DNA of 64,000 nt from NCBI GenBank assembly GCA_965207385.1, contig CBDBLZ010000021.1:1116001-1180000 (forward strand), read 5' to 3'. Source of the stretch: CAZXEU01 sp965207385. Its GTDB lineage: Bacteria > Bacteroidota > Rhodothermia > Rhodothermales > Bin80. Below, one piece after another: positions 1-10,500 of this stretch. The translations under genes were made by a program, and so were the position numbers. The notes under the pieces were generated by a model. The model searched no databases. It saw only the letters and a program-made list of their open reading frames with translations, and was not told the origin of the DNA. Numbering within the stretch: the first letter of the stretch is position 1; the number at the start of each line of letters is the position of its first letter.

Positions 1-1173
1 TTCCACCTTGCCCTGCAAAAACGGGGTGCGCCCGAACTCACCCCCCCATATGACCAGTGTGTCCTCCAGCAGCCCGCGCTGCCTGAGGTCCTGGACGAGA
101 CCCGCACTGGGCGCATCGGTATCACGGCACTGGATTTGCAGTTGCGTATTCAGATTGCGGTGCTGATCCCAGCCGGCATGCATGATCTGGATGAAGCGTA
201 CGCCGCGCTCGGCAAGGCGCCTCGCCATGAGGCAGTTGTAGGCGTAGCTGCCCTGCCGCATTACGTCCGGTCCATAGAGGTCCAGCACATGCTGGGGCTC
301 TCCGGAGATGTCCGTCAGTTCCGGCACGCTGGTCTGCATGCGGTAGGCCATCTCGTACTGCGCGATTCTCGTCGCTATTTCCGGGTCTCCGTATGTCTCC
401 AGATTGCGGGCGTTCAGGGCAGCAACGTCATCAAGTATGCCACGGCGCATCTCGCGGCTCATGCCGTCCGGATTGGACAGGTAGAGGACCGGGTCGCCGG
501 AGCCGCGGAAGCGCACGCCCTGGAGCCTTGAGGGAAGAAAACCGCTGCCCCAGTAGAAATCGTAGAAGATCTGGCCGCAACTGGCCTCCTTGTCGCGCGA
601 GGTCATCACGACGAAGGCGGGCAGGTCCTCCGATTCGCTGCCCAAACCGTAGCTCAGCCAGGCGCCCATGCTTGGCCGCCCGGCCATTTCGGAGCCGGTA
701 AGTAGGAAAGTAATCGCGGGTGCGTGATTGACCGCATCCGTCACCATGGACTTGACAAAGCAGCAGTCGTCCACGATTTCGGCAATGCGCGGAAGGAAGT
801 GGGATACGTAGGCGCCACTTTCTCCGTGTTGCGAGAAATTCGCAATTTCCTTCAGCACAGGACGCTCCGTCTGGCCGCTGGTCATGGTGCTGAATCGGCG
901 CCCGCCAACAACATCGTCAGGAATCTGGCGTCCGTGCCACTGCTGCAGCAGCGGCTTGTAGTCGAAAAGATCCACATGCGAGGGAGCGCCGTTCTGGAAG
1001 AGGTAGATGACACGCTTGGCCCTGGCCGGAAAGTGAGGGCCGGTCCTTGGCGAGGCACTAAGAAGGGACGGATTGAGCAGACTCGCCAGCGCCGCTGCGC
1101 CAATGCCTCCGGCGGTGCGACTGAAGAACTGTCTCCGCGTAATGGATCTGTTGTAATCCTGGATGGGGTCCAT
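1..1173 (-). CDS. DUF1501 family Tat-exported protein (partial, C-terminus outside window)
   Basis: Read on the minus strand from an ATG at 1173, this frame stays open to the window edge (391 codons). The N-terminus has a twin-arginine signal (TRRQFF followed by an Ala/Gly-rich hydrophobic stretch), so the protein is probably folded and cofactor-loaded before export. The body has typical DUF1501 wording (LFQNGAPSHVDLFDYKP, HAGWDQH, VIWGGEFGRTP), a family related to alkaline-phosphatase/sulfatase folds. It starts 2 bp after the PSD1 gene stop and is the third gene of a sulfatase-PSD1-DUF1501 operon. This pairing is very common in Planctomycetes and marine heterotrophs, but the catalytic activity of the family is not established. 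The 3' end lies outside the window. Confidence 0.9.
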   Translation of the reverse strand, partial: MDPIQDYNRSITRRQFFSRTAGGIGAAALASLLNPSLLSASPRTGPHFPARAKRVIYLFQNGAPSHVDLFDYKPLLQQWHGRQIPDDVVGGRRFSTMTSGQTERPVLKEIANFSQHGESGAYVSHFLPRIAEIVDDCCFVKSMVTDAVNHAPAITFLLTGSEMAGRPSMGAWLSYGLGSESEDLPAFVVMTSRDKEASCGQIFYDFYWGSGFLPSRLQGVRFRGSGDPVLYLSNPDGMSREMRRGILDDVAALNARNLETYGDPEIATRIAQYEMAYRMQTSVPELTDISGEPQHVLDLYGPDVMRQGSYAYNCLMARRLAERGVRFIQIMHAGWDQHRNLNTQLQIQCRDTDAPSAGLVQDLRQRGLLEDTLVIWGGEFGRTPFLQGKVE

Positions 1174-1175
1174 CA

Positions 1176-3701
1176 CTACTGCCTGGTTATGGTCTCGTCC
1201 AGATTCAGCAGCATGGAGGCGAGCGCTGTGTATGATGCGTGCTCGCCTGGCTCCAGATCGGTCCGCCGGGGCTTGTCTCCCACTGCGAGTATGGCTGAAG
1301 CGGCCTCCGGATCGGCTGCGTATTCATGCCGAAGTACTTCGAGCCGCGTAAGGAGAATCTGCATCTCTTCCGCATCGGGCTCTCGCGACGTGGCAAGAAG
1401 GAAGCCGTGGCGAATCCGGTCCTTATTCTCCTTGCCGGCAGACATCATGCGCTCCGCCATAAAGCGTGCAGCCTCTACGTACGTAATGTCGTTAAGCGTT
1501 GTCAGAGCGTGAAGCGGCGTGTTGGTGCGGACACTTCGCACGGTGCATACCTGCCGGTTTGCGTTGTCAAAGAGCGTGGTTGGGCCGACAATGCGTCGCC
1601 AGAACGTATAGATGCTGCGCCGGTGCAGCGCGCTGCCGGAGTCCTGTTCGTACACGGTCTGCCCGAATGTGGCTTCGGACCAGATGCCTTCCGGCTGATA
1701 AGGAAATACCGGAGGGCCCCCAAGGGAGTCAACCAGGAGTCCGCTCATGGCAAGGGCCTGATCGCGTATCATCCATGCGGGCAGGCGCAGGCGCGGTCCT
1801 CTGGCGAGCAGGCGGTTTTCCGGATCGCGTTCCGCCAATTCGGGAGGCAAAACGGAACTCTGCCGGTATGTGGCGCTGGTAACGATCTTGCGCAGCAGTC
1901 CCTTTGCGTTCCAGCTGCTTTCCATGAAGTCGACTGCGAGAAAGTCCAACAGCTCCGGATGCGAGGGGAGCTCGCCCTGGACGCCGAAGTCCTCGGCTGT
2001 CTTGACCAGCCCGAAACCGAATATTGCCTGCCAGAACCGGTTTACGGTGACCCTGGCCGTAAGCGGATGCTCGTCCGAGACCAGCCACCTCGCAAGCGCC
2101 AGCCGGTCCGGCGAGCCTGTGCCAGCAAGCGTAGGGAGGAATGACGGCACAGCCGCCTCCACCACATCCGTCGGCTGGTTGTAGGCGCCGCTTGCAAGCA
2201 CGCGGGTCTGGCGCCGCTGCTCCAGCTGATCCATCACCATGACCAGTGTACTCTGATCCAGCTGCGCGCTACGCGCACGATTGGCCTCTCGAAGCTCTGT
2301 CAGTGCAACCTCGTAGGCCGGGTACTCCGGAGCCAGATCCCTGAGCAACAGGTCGAGATAGTAGCCGCTTCGCTTGCTCGGCGCAAGGCGAAGCGCGTCC
2401 ACGTGTTCCCCGAGCAGCCCGGAAGCAAGGGGGGAGTCGCCGGGCGTCTCCCCCGGCCCGTGCGGGAAAATCTCGGCTTCCCGGTCCCTCACGCGCGAGC
2501 CTGCCCGGGACACGGCGCGTTCCAATTGAGCAAGGCGCGCCCGGGCGCTCGCATCACTGACATCAAGCACGGGCGGAACCTTGCCGTTGTAGCCGCTTCC
2601 CGTTTCGGATGTCTGGTTAAAGAAATCGAACAGGCTGTAATACTCGCGCTGGGAGAGAGGATCGTACTTGTGATCATGGCATCGGGCGCACGTGAGCGTG
2701 AGTCCCATCCAGACCGTCCCCACCGTCTCAACGCGATCAAAAACATTCTCCACACGCGTCTCTTCGGGAATGCGGCCACCCTCGCCGTTGTACATGTGGT
2801 TGCGGTTGAAGCCCGTGGCGATCACCTGGTCCGTATCCGGCTCATCCAGCAGATCACCGGCGAGCTGCTCGATGGTGAATTGGTCGTAGGGCATGTTGGC
2901 GTTTATGGCACGGATAACCCAGTCCCGCCAGGGCCACATGGTGCGCACGGGATCGCCCTGGTACCCGTTTGTGTCGGCGTACCGCGCGGCATCCAGCCAG
3001 TCCCAGGCCCACCGTTCACCATACCGGGGAGATGCCAGGAGCCTGTCCACGACCCGCTCGTACGCGTTCGCTGAATGATCGTCCAGGAACGCATCCAGCT
3101 CCTCGAGCGTCGGCGGAAGCCCCGTGAGGTCCAGCGTCACCCGGCGGAGCAGCGTGGCGCGGCTGGCCTCCGCTGAAGGCACTAAGCGATGCCGCTCCAG
3201 CCTGCTGAGCACGAAGTGGTCGATTTCATTGCGTGGCCACTCCGGGTGTTTCGTTTCGGGAAGCGTCGACTTGCTGGGTGCAACAAATGACCAGTGCTCC
3301 TTTACGTTAGCCCCTTGCTTGATCCACCTGCCCAGAATGGCGATTTCCTGCTCGGACAGCGACAGGTTTGACTCCGGTGGCGGCATCCGGAAGTCGGTAT
3401 CCCCGGACGAAACGCGCCGGAACAGGGGGCTCTTGCCGCGGCTGCCAGGGACTACGGGCGGTGACCCGCCGGATAGCAGGCTGTCGAGAAGCCCCTCTTC
3501 CGTGTCCAGACGCAGCTCGGCCTGGCGCGCGGCTGCGTCCGGGCCATGGCAGGCGTAGCAGCGATCCGATAGAATCGGCTTGACGTGAAAATTGTAGTCC
3601 ACCTGCTCCGGAAGCGGGTCGCTGCTCTTGTAGCAGGCCGCTATCGATACCAGGAGAAAGCAGGCAAGAGCCAATTCCCGGGGCATGGCGCTCTTCTTCA
3701 C
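1176..3701 (-). CDS. PSD1 / DUF1549-DUF1553 c-type cytochrome lipoprotein
   Basis: An 841-residue lipoprotein with lipobox SIAAC (Cys23). Just after it is a planctomycete-type cytochrome c domain with a heme motif C48-Y-A-C51-H52. The middle carries DUF1549 (DWLDAARYADTNGYQGD, and a second C-x-x-C-H in CARCHDHKYDP), and the C-terminal half carries DUF1553 (LALARWLVSDEHPLTARVTVNR). Such proteins occur with sulfatases and DUF1501 proteins in polymer-degrading bacteria, and a redox role at the cell envelope is inferred. Its start overlaps the sulfatase stop by 4 bp (ATGA), so the two are translationally coupled. The N-terminal Cys-anchored heme domain is intact and the length is within the usual range. 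Confidence 0.93.
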   Translation of the reverse strand: MKKSAMPRELALACFLLVSIAACYKSSDPLPEQVDYNFHVKPILSDRCYACHGPDAAARQAELRLDTEEGLLDSLLSGGSPPVVPGSRGKSPLFRRVSSGDTDFRMPPPESNLSLSEQEIAILGRWIKQGANVKEHWSFVAPSKSTLPETKHPEWPRNEIDHFVLSRLERHRLVPSAEASRATLLRRVTLDLTGLPPTLEELDAFLDDHSANAYERVVDRLLASPRYGERWAWDWLDAARYADTNGYQGDPVRTMWPWRDWVIRAINANMPYDQFTIEQLAGDLLDEPDTDQVIATGFNRNHMYNGEGGRIPEETRVENVFDRVETVGTVWMGLTLTCARCHDHKYDPLSQREYYSLFDFFNQTSETGSGYNGKVPPVLDVSDASARARLAQLERAVSRAGSRVRDREAEIFPHGPGETPGDSPLASGLLGEHVDALRLAPSKRSGYYLDLLLRDLAPEYPAYEVALTELREANRARSAQLDQSTLVMVMDQLEQRRQTRVLASGAYNQPTDVVEAAVPSFLPTLAGTGSPDRLALARWLVSDEHPLTARVTVNRFWQAIFGFGLVKTAEDFGVQGELPSHPELLDFLAVDFMESSWNAKGLLRKIVTSATYRQSSVLPPELAERDPENRLLARGPRLRLPAWMIRDQALAMSGLLVDSLGGPPVFPYQPEGIWSEATFGQTVYEQDSGSALHRRSIYTFWRRIVGPTTLFDNANRQVCTVRSVRTNTPLHALTTLNDITYVEAARFMAERMMSAGKENKDRIRHGFLLATSREPDAEEMQILLTRLEVLRHEYAADPEAASAILAVGDKPRRTDLEPGEHASYTALASMLLNLDETITRQ

Positions 3702-5116
3702 TGCGCGGCCGGTGCTTCGATGCGGCCGGGTTCCCTGGTTTCAGAGCCTTCGATGCCGCTGAGACGGTCCCCGAGGAGACTGCGCTTCCGGTCCGCTAGC
3801 GCGGTAAGGCGTGCGACTACATCCGGGTAATCTGCTGCCACATTTTGCGACTCCCCGATGTCAGTTTCCAGGTCGAAGAGCTCAAGGTCGATTGATGCCA
3901 TGTCATACTTGCCCGGAACGCCGTCCTTTCCTGGAGCCTGTCCGCGCATGGTCCGGTATGTGTGTGGAAACTGCAGCTTCCATCTGCCGCTTCGAACCGC
4001 ATGCAGTTCGCTGGTCCTGTACCAGAAATAATATGCTTCCTGCGGAGACGTAGTTGTCTGACCCGCAAGCAGCGGCCAAATATCCTTGCCGTCTATAGGG
4101 TGCGGGGGCAGCTCTGCACCAATCAAGCCGGCAAGCGTAGGGAATACGTCAATATTCATGGCAGGCGTGTCCAGGACCAGGCCCTGCGGAAGCTTCTTTG
4201 GCCACATGGCCAGGAAGGGTACGCGTACGCCACCTTCAAATGCCGTACCCTTGCCTTCCCTAAGCGGACCGGCAAGTCCTGCGTGGTTTCCGTAACTCAG
4301 CCACGGTCCGTTGTCTGATGCGAACAGAATGAGTGTATTCTGTGCAACACCGGTTTCCTCAAGGCTACGCATGATTTCGCCGACGGACCAGTCGATTTCA
4401 TGAATCACGTCACCGTAGAGACCGGCGCCGCTCTTGCCGCTTCGCTCATCTGACACAAACAGCGGTACATGCGGCATGGGATGAGCCAAATACAGAAAGA
4501 AGGGCGTTGCGGCCGCGGCATTTTGCCGGATGAAGGCCACCGATCTCTCGGTGAAGTCCGTTGTGAAGCGCGACTGGTCAGTGTTATATCCGACGATGGT
4601 CTCGCCATCGATGGTAGGCAAGTCTCCCCAGGCGTGAGGGCTTTCCGGATGGAAAGGCCACATGTCATTGGAATAAGGGATCCCGTAGTAGTCATCAAAG
4701 CCGTTGCGCGTAGGCAGGAACGGCTCGTGGTGGCCAAGATGCCACTTTCCGTAGACGGCCGTGGCATAACCCCGGGACTGGAATAGCTCACCGAGGGTAA
4801 CCTCATCGGCGTGTATGCCGTGCGTGTTGGATGGCCCGAGCGCACCGTGCAGACCGATCCGGTTGGCGTACGCCCCGGTAAGGAGCGAGGCCCGCGAAGC
4901 CGAGCAGACGGCCTGGCTCACGTAGAAACTGGTAAGCCGGACGCCCTCTTCGGCCATCCTGTCCAGATTGGGGGTGGCATAGTCGGAAGCGCCAAAGGAA
5001 CCGATATCTGCGTAGCCCAGATCATCAGCATAGATCAGCACTACGTTCGGCAGGCTCGGCTCCACCTGTGCGCATGCGCCGAGAAGCAAGGGAAGCACAG
5101 CGGTGATGTATCGCAT
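3698..5116 (-). CDS. Arylsulfatase-family sulfatase, lipoprotein
   Basis: A 472-residue sulfatase that hydrolyses sulfate esters, here probably on polysaccharide fragments. The lipobox LLGAC (Cys15) predicts attachment to a membrane facing the periplasm or surface. Metal-binding Asp31-Asp32 (IYADDLGYAD) and the formylglycine segment C71-S-A-S-R75-A-S-L-L-T-G are visible, as are HLGHHE and ASDNGPW. The maturation motif is C-x-A-x-R rather than the commonest C-x-P-x-R, a variant also seen in other sulfatases of this subgroup. It is the first gene of the operon with PSD1 and DUF1501. No sulfatase-maturating enzyme is in the window, so it must be encoded elsewhere. The 242 bp upstream, to the MATE gene, holds no gene I can support. 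Confidence 0.95.
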   Translation of the reverse strand: MRYITAVLPLLLGACAQVEPSLPNVVLIYADDLGYADIGSFGASDYATPNLDRMAEEGVRLTSFYVSQAVCSASRASLLTGAYANRIGLHGALGPSNTHGIHADEVTLGELFQSRGYATAVYGKWHLGHHEPFLPTRNGFDDYYGIPYSNDMWPFHPESPHAWGDLPTIDGETIVGYNTDQSRFTTDFTERSVAFIRQNAAAATPFFLYLAHPMPHVPLFVSDERSGKSGAGLYGDVIHEIDWSVGEIMRSLEETGVAQNTLILFASDNGPWLSYGNHAGLAGPLREGKGTAFEGGVRVPFLAMWPKKLPQGLVLDTPAMNIDVFPTLAGLIGAELPPHPIDGKDIWPLLAGQTTTSPQEAYYFWYRTSELHAVRSGRWKLQFPHTYRTMRGQAPGKDGVPGKYDMASIDLELFDLETDIGESQNVAADYPDVVARLTALADRKRSLLGDRLSGIEGSETREPGRIEAPAAQ

Positions 5117-5358
5117 GACCAGGCGGCTTAATTCAAGTCGGAAAGATAGGACGTATGAGACTTGCCGCGCGAACGCCCGTCTACGGCTTCAAAATCTGCA
5201 GCTGGATGGCTACTTCGCGAGCCATAGCGTACATGCGCGGATCATACCGATCACGGCCTATGGAAGCACATTGGTAGAGCGTGGCCTCCGGCCGGATGGC
5301 CGGTCTCATGCGACGCAGCCCGTTCCGGGGCCGATTGCCCGGCCAGGAAGTAGGTCGG

Positions 5359-6780
5359 TCAAATCGTCCTGGTCTTCCAGCTCCCGCGATGAAACATCCA
5401 GACGCCGGCGACGGCAATTGCCGCCTGTCCCACAGCGATGGCGGCAAAGATGCCATCGACACCCATGTCGGTCATAAAGGCCAGGACATAGGCAGCCGGC
5501 AGCTGGATGAGCCAGGAGCAGATGAAATTGATCCAGGTCGGTGTCCAGGTGTCGCCGGCACCGTTGAAGGCCTGTGTAGTGACCATTCCGAAGGCAAAGA
5601 GTGCGTACGTGTAACTGACGATCCTGAGGCACTGTCTTCCTGCTTCCAGGGCGCCGGCGTCACTCGTGAACACGCCCACAATTGGCTCGGCAAACACGAA
5701 CATGCCGCAGGCCACCGCGCTCAGGAACGCCATGTTTGTGAATCCTGTGATCCAGACGCTCCTTGCTGCCCGATCCGGATTGCCGGCCCCGAGGTTCTGT
5801 CCAACCAGTGTCGCTGCGGCGTTTCCCATGCCCCACGCCGGCAGCAGGGCAAATACGATGATCCGCACGGCTACCGTGTAGCCGGCGGCTGCCTGTTCTC
5901 CAAAGACATTGACAAATGCAAAGAGCGCCATGAAGCTGGCCATCCCGATCAGCGACTGGAACACCGCTGGCCCCGAGACTCGCAGCAGGCGAACCATGAG
6001 ATCGGAAACAATTCGAAAGGCCCGCCGAGGCAGCACAATGCGGCTTCTGCCCCGGAAAAGCAGGTGACACTGGTATGCGACGCCGATGCCCCGTCCTATG
6101 GATGTCGCTACCGCGGCGCCGGTGACACCCATTTCCGGGAAGGGCCCCCAACCGAAAATCAGCACGGGATCCAGCACGATGTTGAGCGTATTGGCCAGGA
6201 ATAGCACCTTGAGGGCAAGCATGGCATCTCCGGCACCCCGGAAAATGGCATTCAGGACAAATAGCAGCAGGATTATGCCATTGGTCCCGAAGAGGATGGC
6301 GCAATACGTGGAACCGACTTCAATGACGGATTCGGGCGTGGCGATCAGCCGGAGCATCTGCGGCGCAAAGAAGATGCCGGCGAGGCTTACAGGGATCGAT
6401 ACGGCCACGCATGCTATTATGGCCTGGATCGCGACAACGCCTGCGCCCTCCGGATTCCTTTCACCGATCCGCCGGGCAACCATGGCGGTTACGCCCATCG
6501 ACAGTCCGAATCCTACCGCGAATACGAGTATTATCAGGGCGGCCGCGGCGCCGACTGCGCTGATGGCCTCGGGTCCAAGCCTGCCGATGAAGTAGATGTC
6601 GGCCAGTTCAAAGACCGACTGCATGACCATCTCCAGCACCATGGGGACGGCTAGCAAAACGATGGCTCGCGCCATGCTGCCCGTCGTATAGTCCCGGTGC
6701 TCGCCGCGCAGGACAGCGCGGACCTCCTGCCAAAAGGGCCGGTCCGCAACCTGCTGTGGCGCGGGCGATGGCTCAGACAT
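5359..6780 (-). CDS. MATE family multidrug/cation efflux transporter
   Basis: About 473 residues with twelve hydrophobic segments in two homologous halves. Family wording is clear: AIVLLAVPMVLEMVMQSVFELADIY at the start of TM1-2, then GAGDAM and NIVLDPVLIFGWGPFPEMG. It is expected to export drugs or metabolites using a Na+ or H+ gradient across the inner membrane. I chose the ATG at 6780 (MSEPSPAPQQ). A GTG at 6849 would add 23 Pro/Gly-rich residues unlike the family. It is a single gene with no obvious operon partner, so the substrate cannot be told. Confidence 0.93.
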   Translation of the reverse strand: MSEPSPAPQQVADRPFWQEVRAVLRGEHRDYTTGSMARAIVLLAVPMVLEMVMQSVFELADIYFIGRLGPEAISAVGAAAALIILVFAVGFGLSMGVTAMVARRIGERNPEGAGVVAIQAIIACVAVSIPVSLAGIFFAPQMLRLIATPESVIEVGSTYCAILFGTNGIILLLFVLNAIFRGAGDAMLALKVLFLANTLNIVLDPVLIFGWGPFPEMGVTGAAVATSIGRGIGVAYQCHLLFRGRSRIVLPRRAFRIVSDLMVRLLRVSGPAVFQSLIGMASFMALFAFVNVFGEQAAAGYTVAVRIIVFALLPAWGMGNAAATLVGQNLGAGNPDRAARSVWITGFTNMAFLSAVACGMFVFAEPIVGVFTSDAGALEAGRQCLRIVSYTYALFAFGMVTTQAFNGAGDTWTPTWINFICSWLIQLPAAYVLAFMTDMGVDGIFAAIAVGQAAIAVAGVWMFHRGSWKTRTI

Positions 6781-7507
6781 GAGGGCTGATCCCGGATGGC
6801 CTGTCCCCTGACCCGGCGGGCTCGGATCGAGCGCCTGTGGCTCGAGCACAAGAACGCACGTATGGTCCGGGCTTTGGCATGGACGGCAACTGCGGGGCTA
6901 CCACGCTGGCTTGCAAGACCAATGGCCTGGATTCTGCAGTTTCTCCCCTTGCATACAGGCCAGGGCAAGCGAATTGCACGGCGCAAGACCGGTCGGAGGC
7001 GCCTGTCGGATCGTGCGGTCCTCCAGCGCAGCGGGGCAATACAGACCGCGGACCGGGAGTTGGCTCATCCTCGTAATGCTCGCTGGATGGGAAATCAGCA
7101 GCACCGGGCAGCCGAGCGCAGCTGCCCGCAGCCGCAGGCATTGACGAAATGCAGCATACCTCAACGATCTCCACTGGTTGCATCGTTAGCCGTGCGGTGG
7201 GCGAAGCCGATTTGGCTGCCATACCACGGGCTCTCAATTGCCGCACCTCCGTCGAACTTAAAGCAGGCAAGCGCCACATGGCCGCGTTCCGAGCTGAATG
7301 CAATGAGGCGTCTCGATTCCTTCGGGGACAGCGGGCGCGATGCGGAATGCCGGATCAATATATGCGATATTCAGGCCTGCCGGGAGCTGTATTTCCCGGC
7401 ACGGGCTACACTCCCCGGCTATTTTGGCAACATTGAAATGCGCATCCCGACCAGAGAACGGCTACGCGCTTGCCACCGGACGCTGTCGGGTGATCCGTGC
7501 CTTGAAC
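6781..7507. other. Long intergenic region between divergent MATE and susC genes
   Basis: These 727 bp contain no frame with coding character that I can support. The one clear structure is a perfect hairpin at 7378-7401: arms TGCCGGGA and TCCCGGCA around an 8-nt loop, 107 bp before the susC start. It has no following T-run, so it is not an intrinsic terminator and could be a leader structure. I looked for a cobalamin-type leader, common before TonB receptors, and saw none of its conserved boxes. Confidence 0.5.
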
Positions 7508-10500
7508 ATGCATTTCTTCCGGTGTGCGTTCGCACTTGCCAGCGTGTGCTGGCTGGCGCCGAACATACAGCCATGTCTTTCGGCTTGGGCCCAGATTCGA
7601 GGCAGAATAACCGACGCCAACGATCAGGAGCCATTGACCGGAGCGCAAATCGTTTTACCGGCGCTGAATATAGGCGCCGTAGCGGATGTAGAGGGCAAAT
7701 ACGAAATCACGCGAGTGCCGGATGGCATGCACGAATTGCAGGTCCGGTACATCGGATATCGGACAGTGACACGGACCATCACCGTTCTTCCTTCCCAGGC
7801 ACTTGTACTCCATGTGGAGTTGTACCCTTCGGCCGTGACGCTGGATGAGGTGGTAGTGACCGGTGCGGGCGGACCTGTCGAGAAGCGCAAGCTTGGAAAC
7901 TCGATAGCAACCCTGCACGCGGCAGCGCTGGAGAATGCGCCCATACAGACCCTCTCAGATTTTCTTCAGGGGCGCGAACCCGGTCTGGTAGGATTGCCTT
8001 CGGGCGGCCAGACCGGCGAGGGGGCGCGCCTTCGCATCAGAGGTTCGGCAAGCCTTTCGCAGAGCAATGAACCCATTGTATATGTTGACGGCGTGCGGAT
8101 CAACAGCGGAGGAGGACTGACCTTCAATGCTGGAGGATCGCCTTCGCGCCTGGATGATATCAATCCGGAGGCCATCGAGCGTGTCGAGATTCTAAAAGGG
8201 GCGGCGGCCGCCACGCTCTACGGCTCGGAGGCCTCCAACGGGGTAATCCAGATCTTTACCAAGCGAGGGTTGGTGGGTCCGCCGCAGTTCGTGTTCCAGT
8301 CCGAGCACACGGCAATCACCTACCCGTCCGTTTTCGAGCCCAATGCCGGGTTTGCCCGGACCCAGGCGCAGGCGGACACGATGGCCAGATGGCTGGACAA
8401 GCCCGGACTCCGCGCATACCAGCTCGTGTCGGCTCCCTTCATGGAAGAGTTGTACGAGACGGGATACGCCCAGACCTATGCTGCCTCGGCCAGCGGCGGA
8501 GCGCCGGGCATGACGTACTATGCGGGATTGCGCTGGCAGGATGAGGACGGTCCGATCGGAGGCAGGGATCGCCGCTATCCGGCAGGAGAGCGAACCCTGG
8601 CGGAAGACCTCTTGCGCCGCCTGCAGGCAAACGCGAGCCTCAATATATTTCCGTCGGACAGACTGCAATTCAGGATTACCACGAACTACACGGATTCGCG
8701 CCTTCAAACCGTCCCGTCCAACAATTCCATTTTTGGCGTCTCAAGCATGGCCCAGTCGGCACGTCCGGAGTGGGTTGCCTACAACAATGACAGCGGGTCC
8801 TCCGGGTTTGCAACCATCAACGAGACGCTGCAGCAGGTCATCAAACAGCGGGTACATCGGTTCATCGCCACGCTTGGCGCCAACTACAGGCCCCTGCGTG
8901 CATTGATGCTGGACGCTACAGCGGGGGTGGATGTCACCGGCAGAAAGGATACGGATGTGAGGGCCTTCGGGTGGAATCTCGACGGCTTCGCCGGTAGCAC
9001 TCCGGATGGACGGCGACTCTACAGGAACACCGGTCGCACGGAATTGACCTATGCGGCTAAGGCTACCGTACAGCACACGATCGCCGGATTTCTCGAATCC
9101 ACGCTCGTTGTGGGCTCCCAGGGCTTCGCCTCACGGGAGGACGTGCTGCAAGGCGCAGGAGTGGGATTTCCGGGCCCCGGCTTCAACGTAGCCGGGGCCG
9201 CGAGCCAGGAAGATGTATTCGAGGCCTTTTCCGAGATCGTAAACGTGGGCCTCTTTGTCCAGCAACAGATCGGCTTCAGAGACATCGCCTTTCTGACCGC
9301 CGGAGGACGGCTGGATGCCAATTCGGCCTTCGGATCGGCCTTCAGGTCGATCTTCTATCCCAAGCTGTCCCTTTCATTCATCCCGTCGGCCGCCGGCAGC
9401 TGGGGGCCGGGAAGTCCGCTGTCCTCGTTCAGGGTCAGGGCGGCCGTAGGGCAGAGTGGTTTGCAGCCGGGGGCCTTTGACGCCCTGACAACCTACGGTT
9501 CGCTCTCATCCGCGACGGGGGCGGGCATAGCCCCTGCCAACCTGGGCAATCCCGGCCTGAGTCCCGAGATTTCAACGGAATGGGAGCTGGGAGCGGAGGC
9601 GGGATTCGTCCAGGACCGGGTTGCGCTTGATGTCACATACTGGGACCGCCGGGTACGGGATGCCCTCGTGGCGCGGCAGTTCCCGGTTTCCGGAGGTTTT
9701 CGCGCCGCGCAACTTGATAACATAGGCGAGATCCGGGCCCGGGGCCTCGAACTGTCCGCGCGGGTCCTCGTGCATCAATCTCCGTCTGCCTCCGTGAGGC
9801 TCTTTGCGAACGCTGCCTATCTCTGGGAACAGGTCACGGACATGGGGGGTGCTCCGCCCATTAAGGTGGGAGGCAGCTACCCCAGATACCGCAATTACCT
9901 GGTTACCGGCTACGCACCGGGGTCGAACTTCGGAGCCAGGCTTCTCGATGTCCCGAAAGGGTCTCTACCTGTTGACCTCAACCGCGACAGAGCTCCGGAC
10001 ACGGAGGATGAACTGTTGCTCATGCTCTCCGGGCTTCGCCACAGCTATGCGCAGCTTCCGAATACAACCGCCGAAGTGCTGCTGGCGCCCAACAGGCATC
10101 CACCGATGGGCTTGAGCGGGGCACTCTCCCACTTTCTGGGCAAACCGGCACCTGACTGGTCCGGCTCTTTCGGGGGCACGGTGACGCTGCTGCGTGATTT
10201 CAGTATGCAGACGCTGTTTGAGTACAGGGCGGGGAACTTCTTTGTAAACAACCTGACCGGAGCCTTTCGCCAGGCCAATCCGTCGATCGGCCGCAATACG
10301 CCGAGCTCGGCGCAGGTTGAACTTGACTACATAACAGGCGGCACAGATGAAGATGGCACGCCCTTGAACGACGGGCAGGTTCGGCTGGACGCCCTGAAGA
10401 GGTGGCTTGGCGATGAACTGGCGCTTTCGCCGTTCAGCGGACTCAATGCCATAAAGCCCGCCGATTTCGTCCGCTGGCGGGAGATTAGCCTGACATACAG

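Noticed and set aside
5181..5462. Minus-strand frame ending MAREVAIQLQILKP
   Set aside because: The last 30 residues look protein-like and might be a gene scrap, but it overlaps the MATE 3' end and has no family match I can name.
5281..6204. Plus-strand open frame of 307 codons opposite the MATE gene
   Set aside because: Antisense shadow of a clear membrane transporter gene, with no recognisable protein features.
6781..7507. Cobalamin riboswitch upstream of the TonB-linked receptor
   Set aside because: Conserved B12-box sequence is absent; SusC-type receptors usually do not carry it.
7340..7507. Upstream extension of the SusC frame
   Set aside because: Contains a hairpin and no coding character; the signal peptide begins at 7508.
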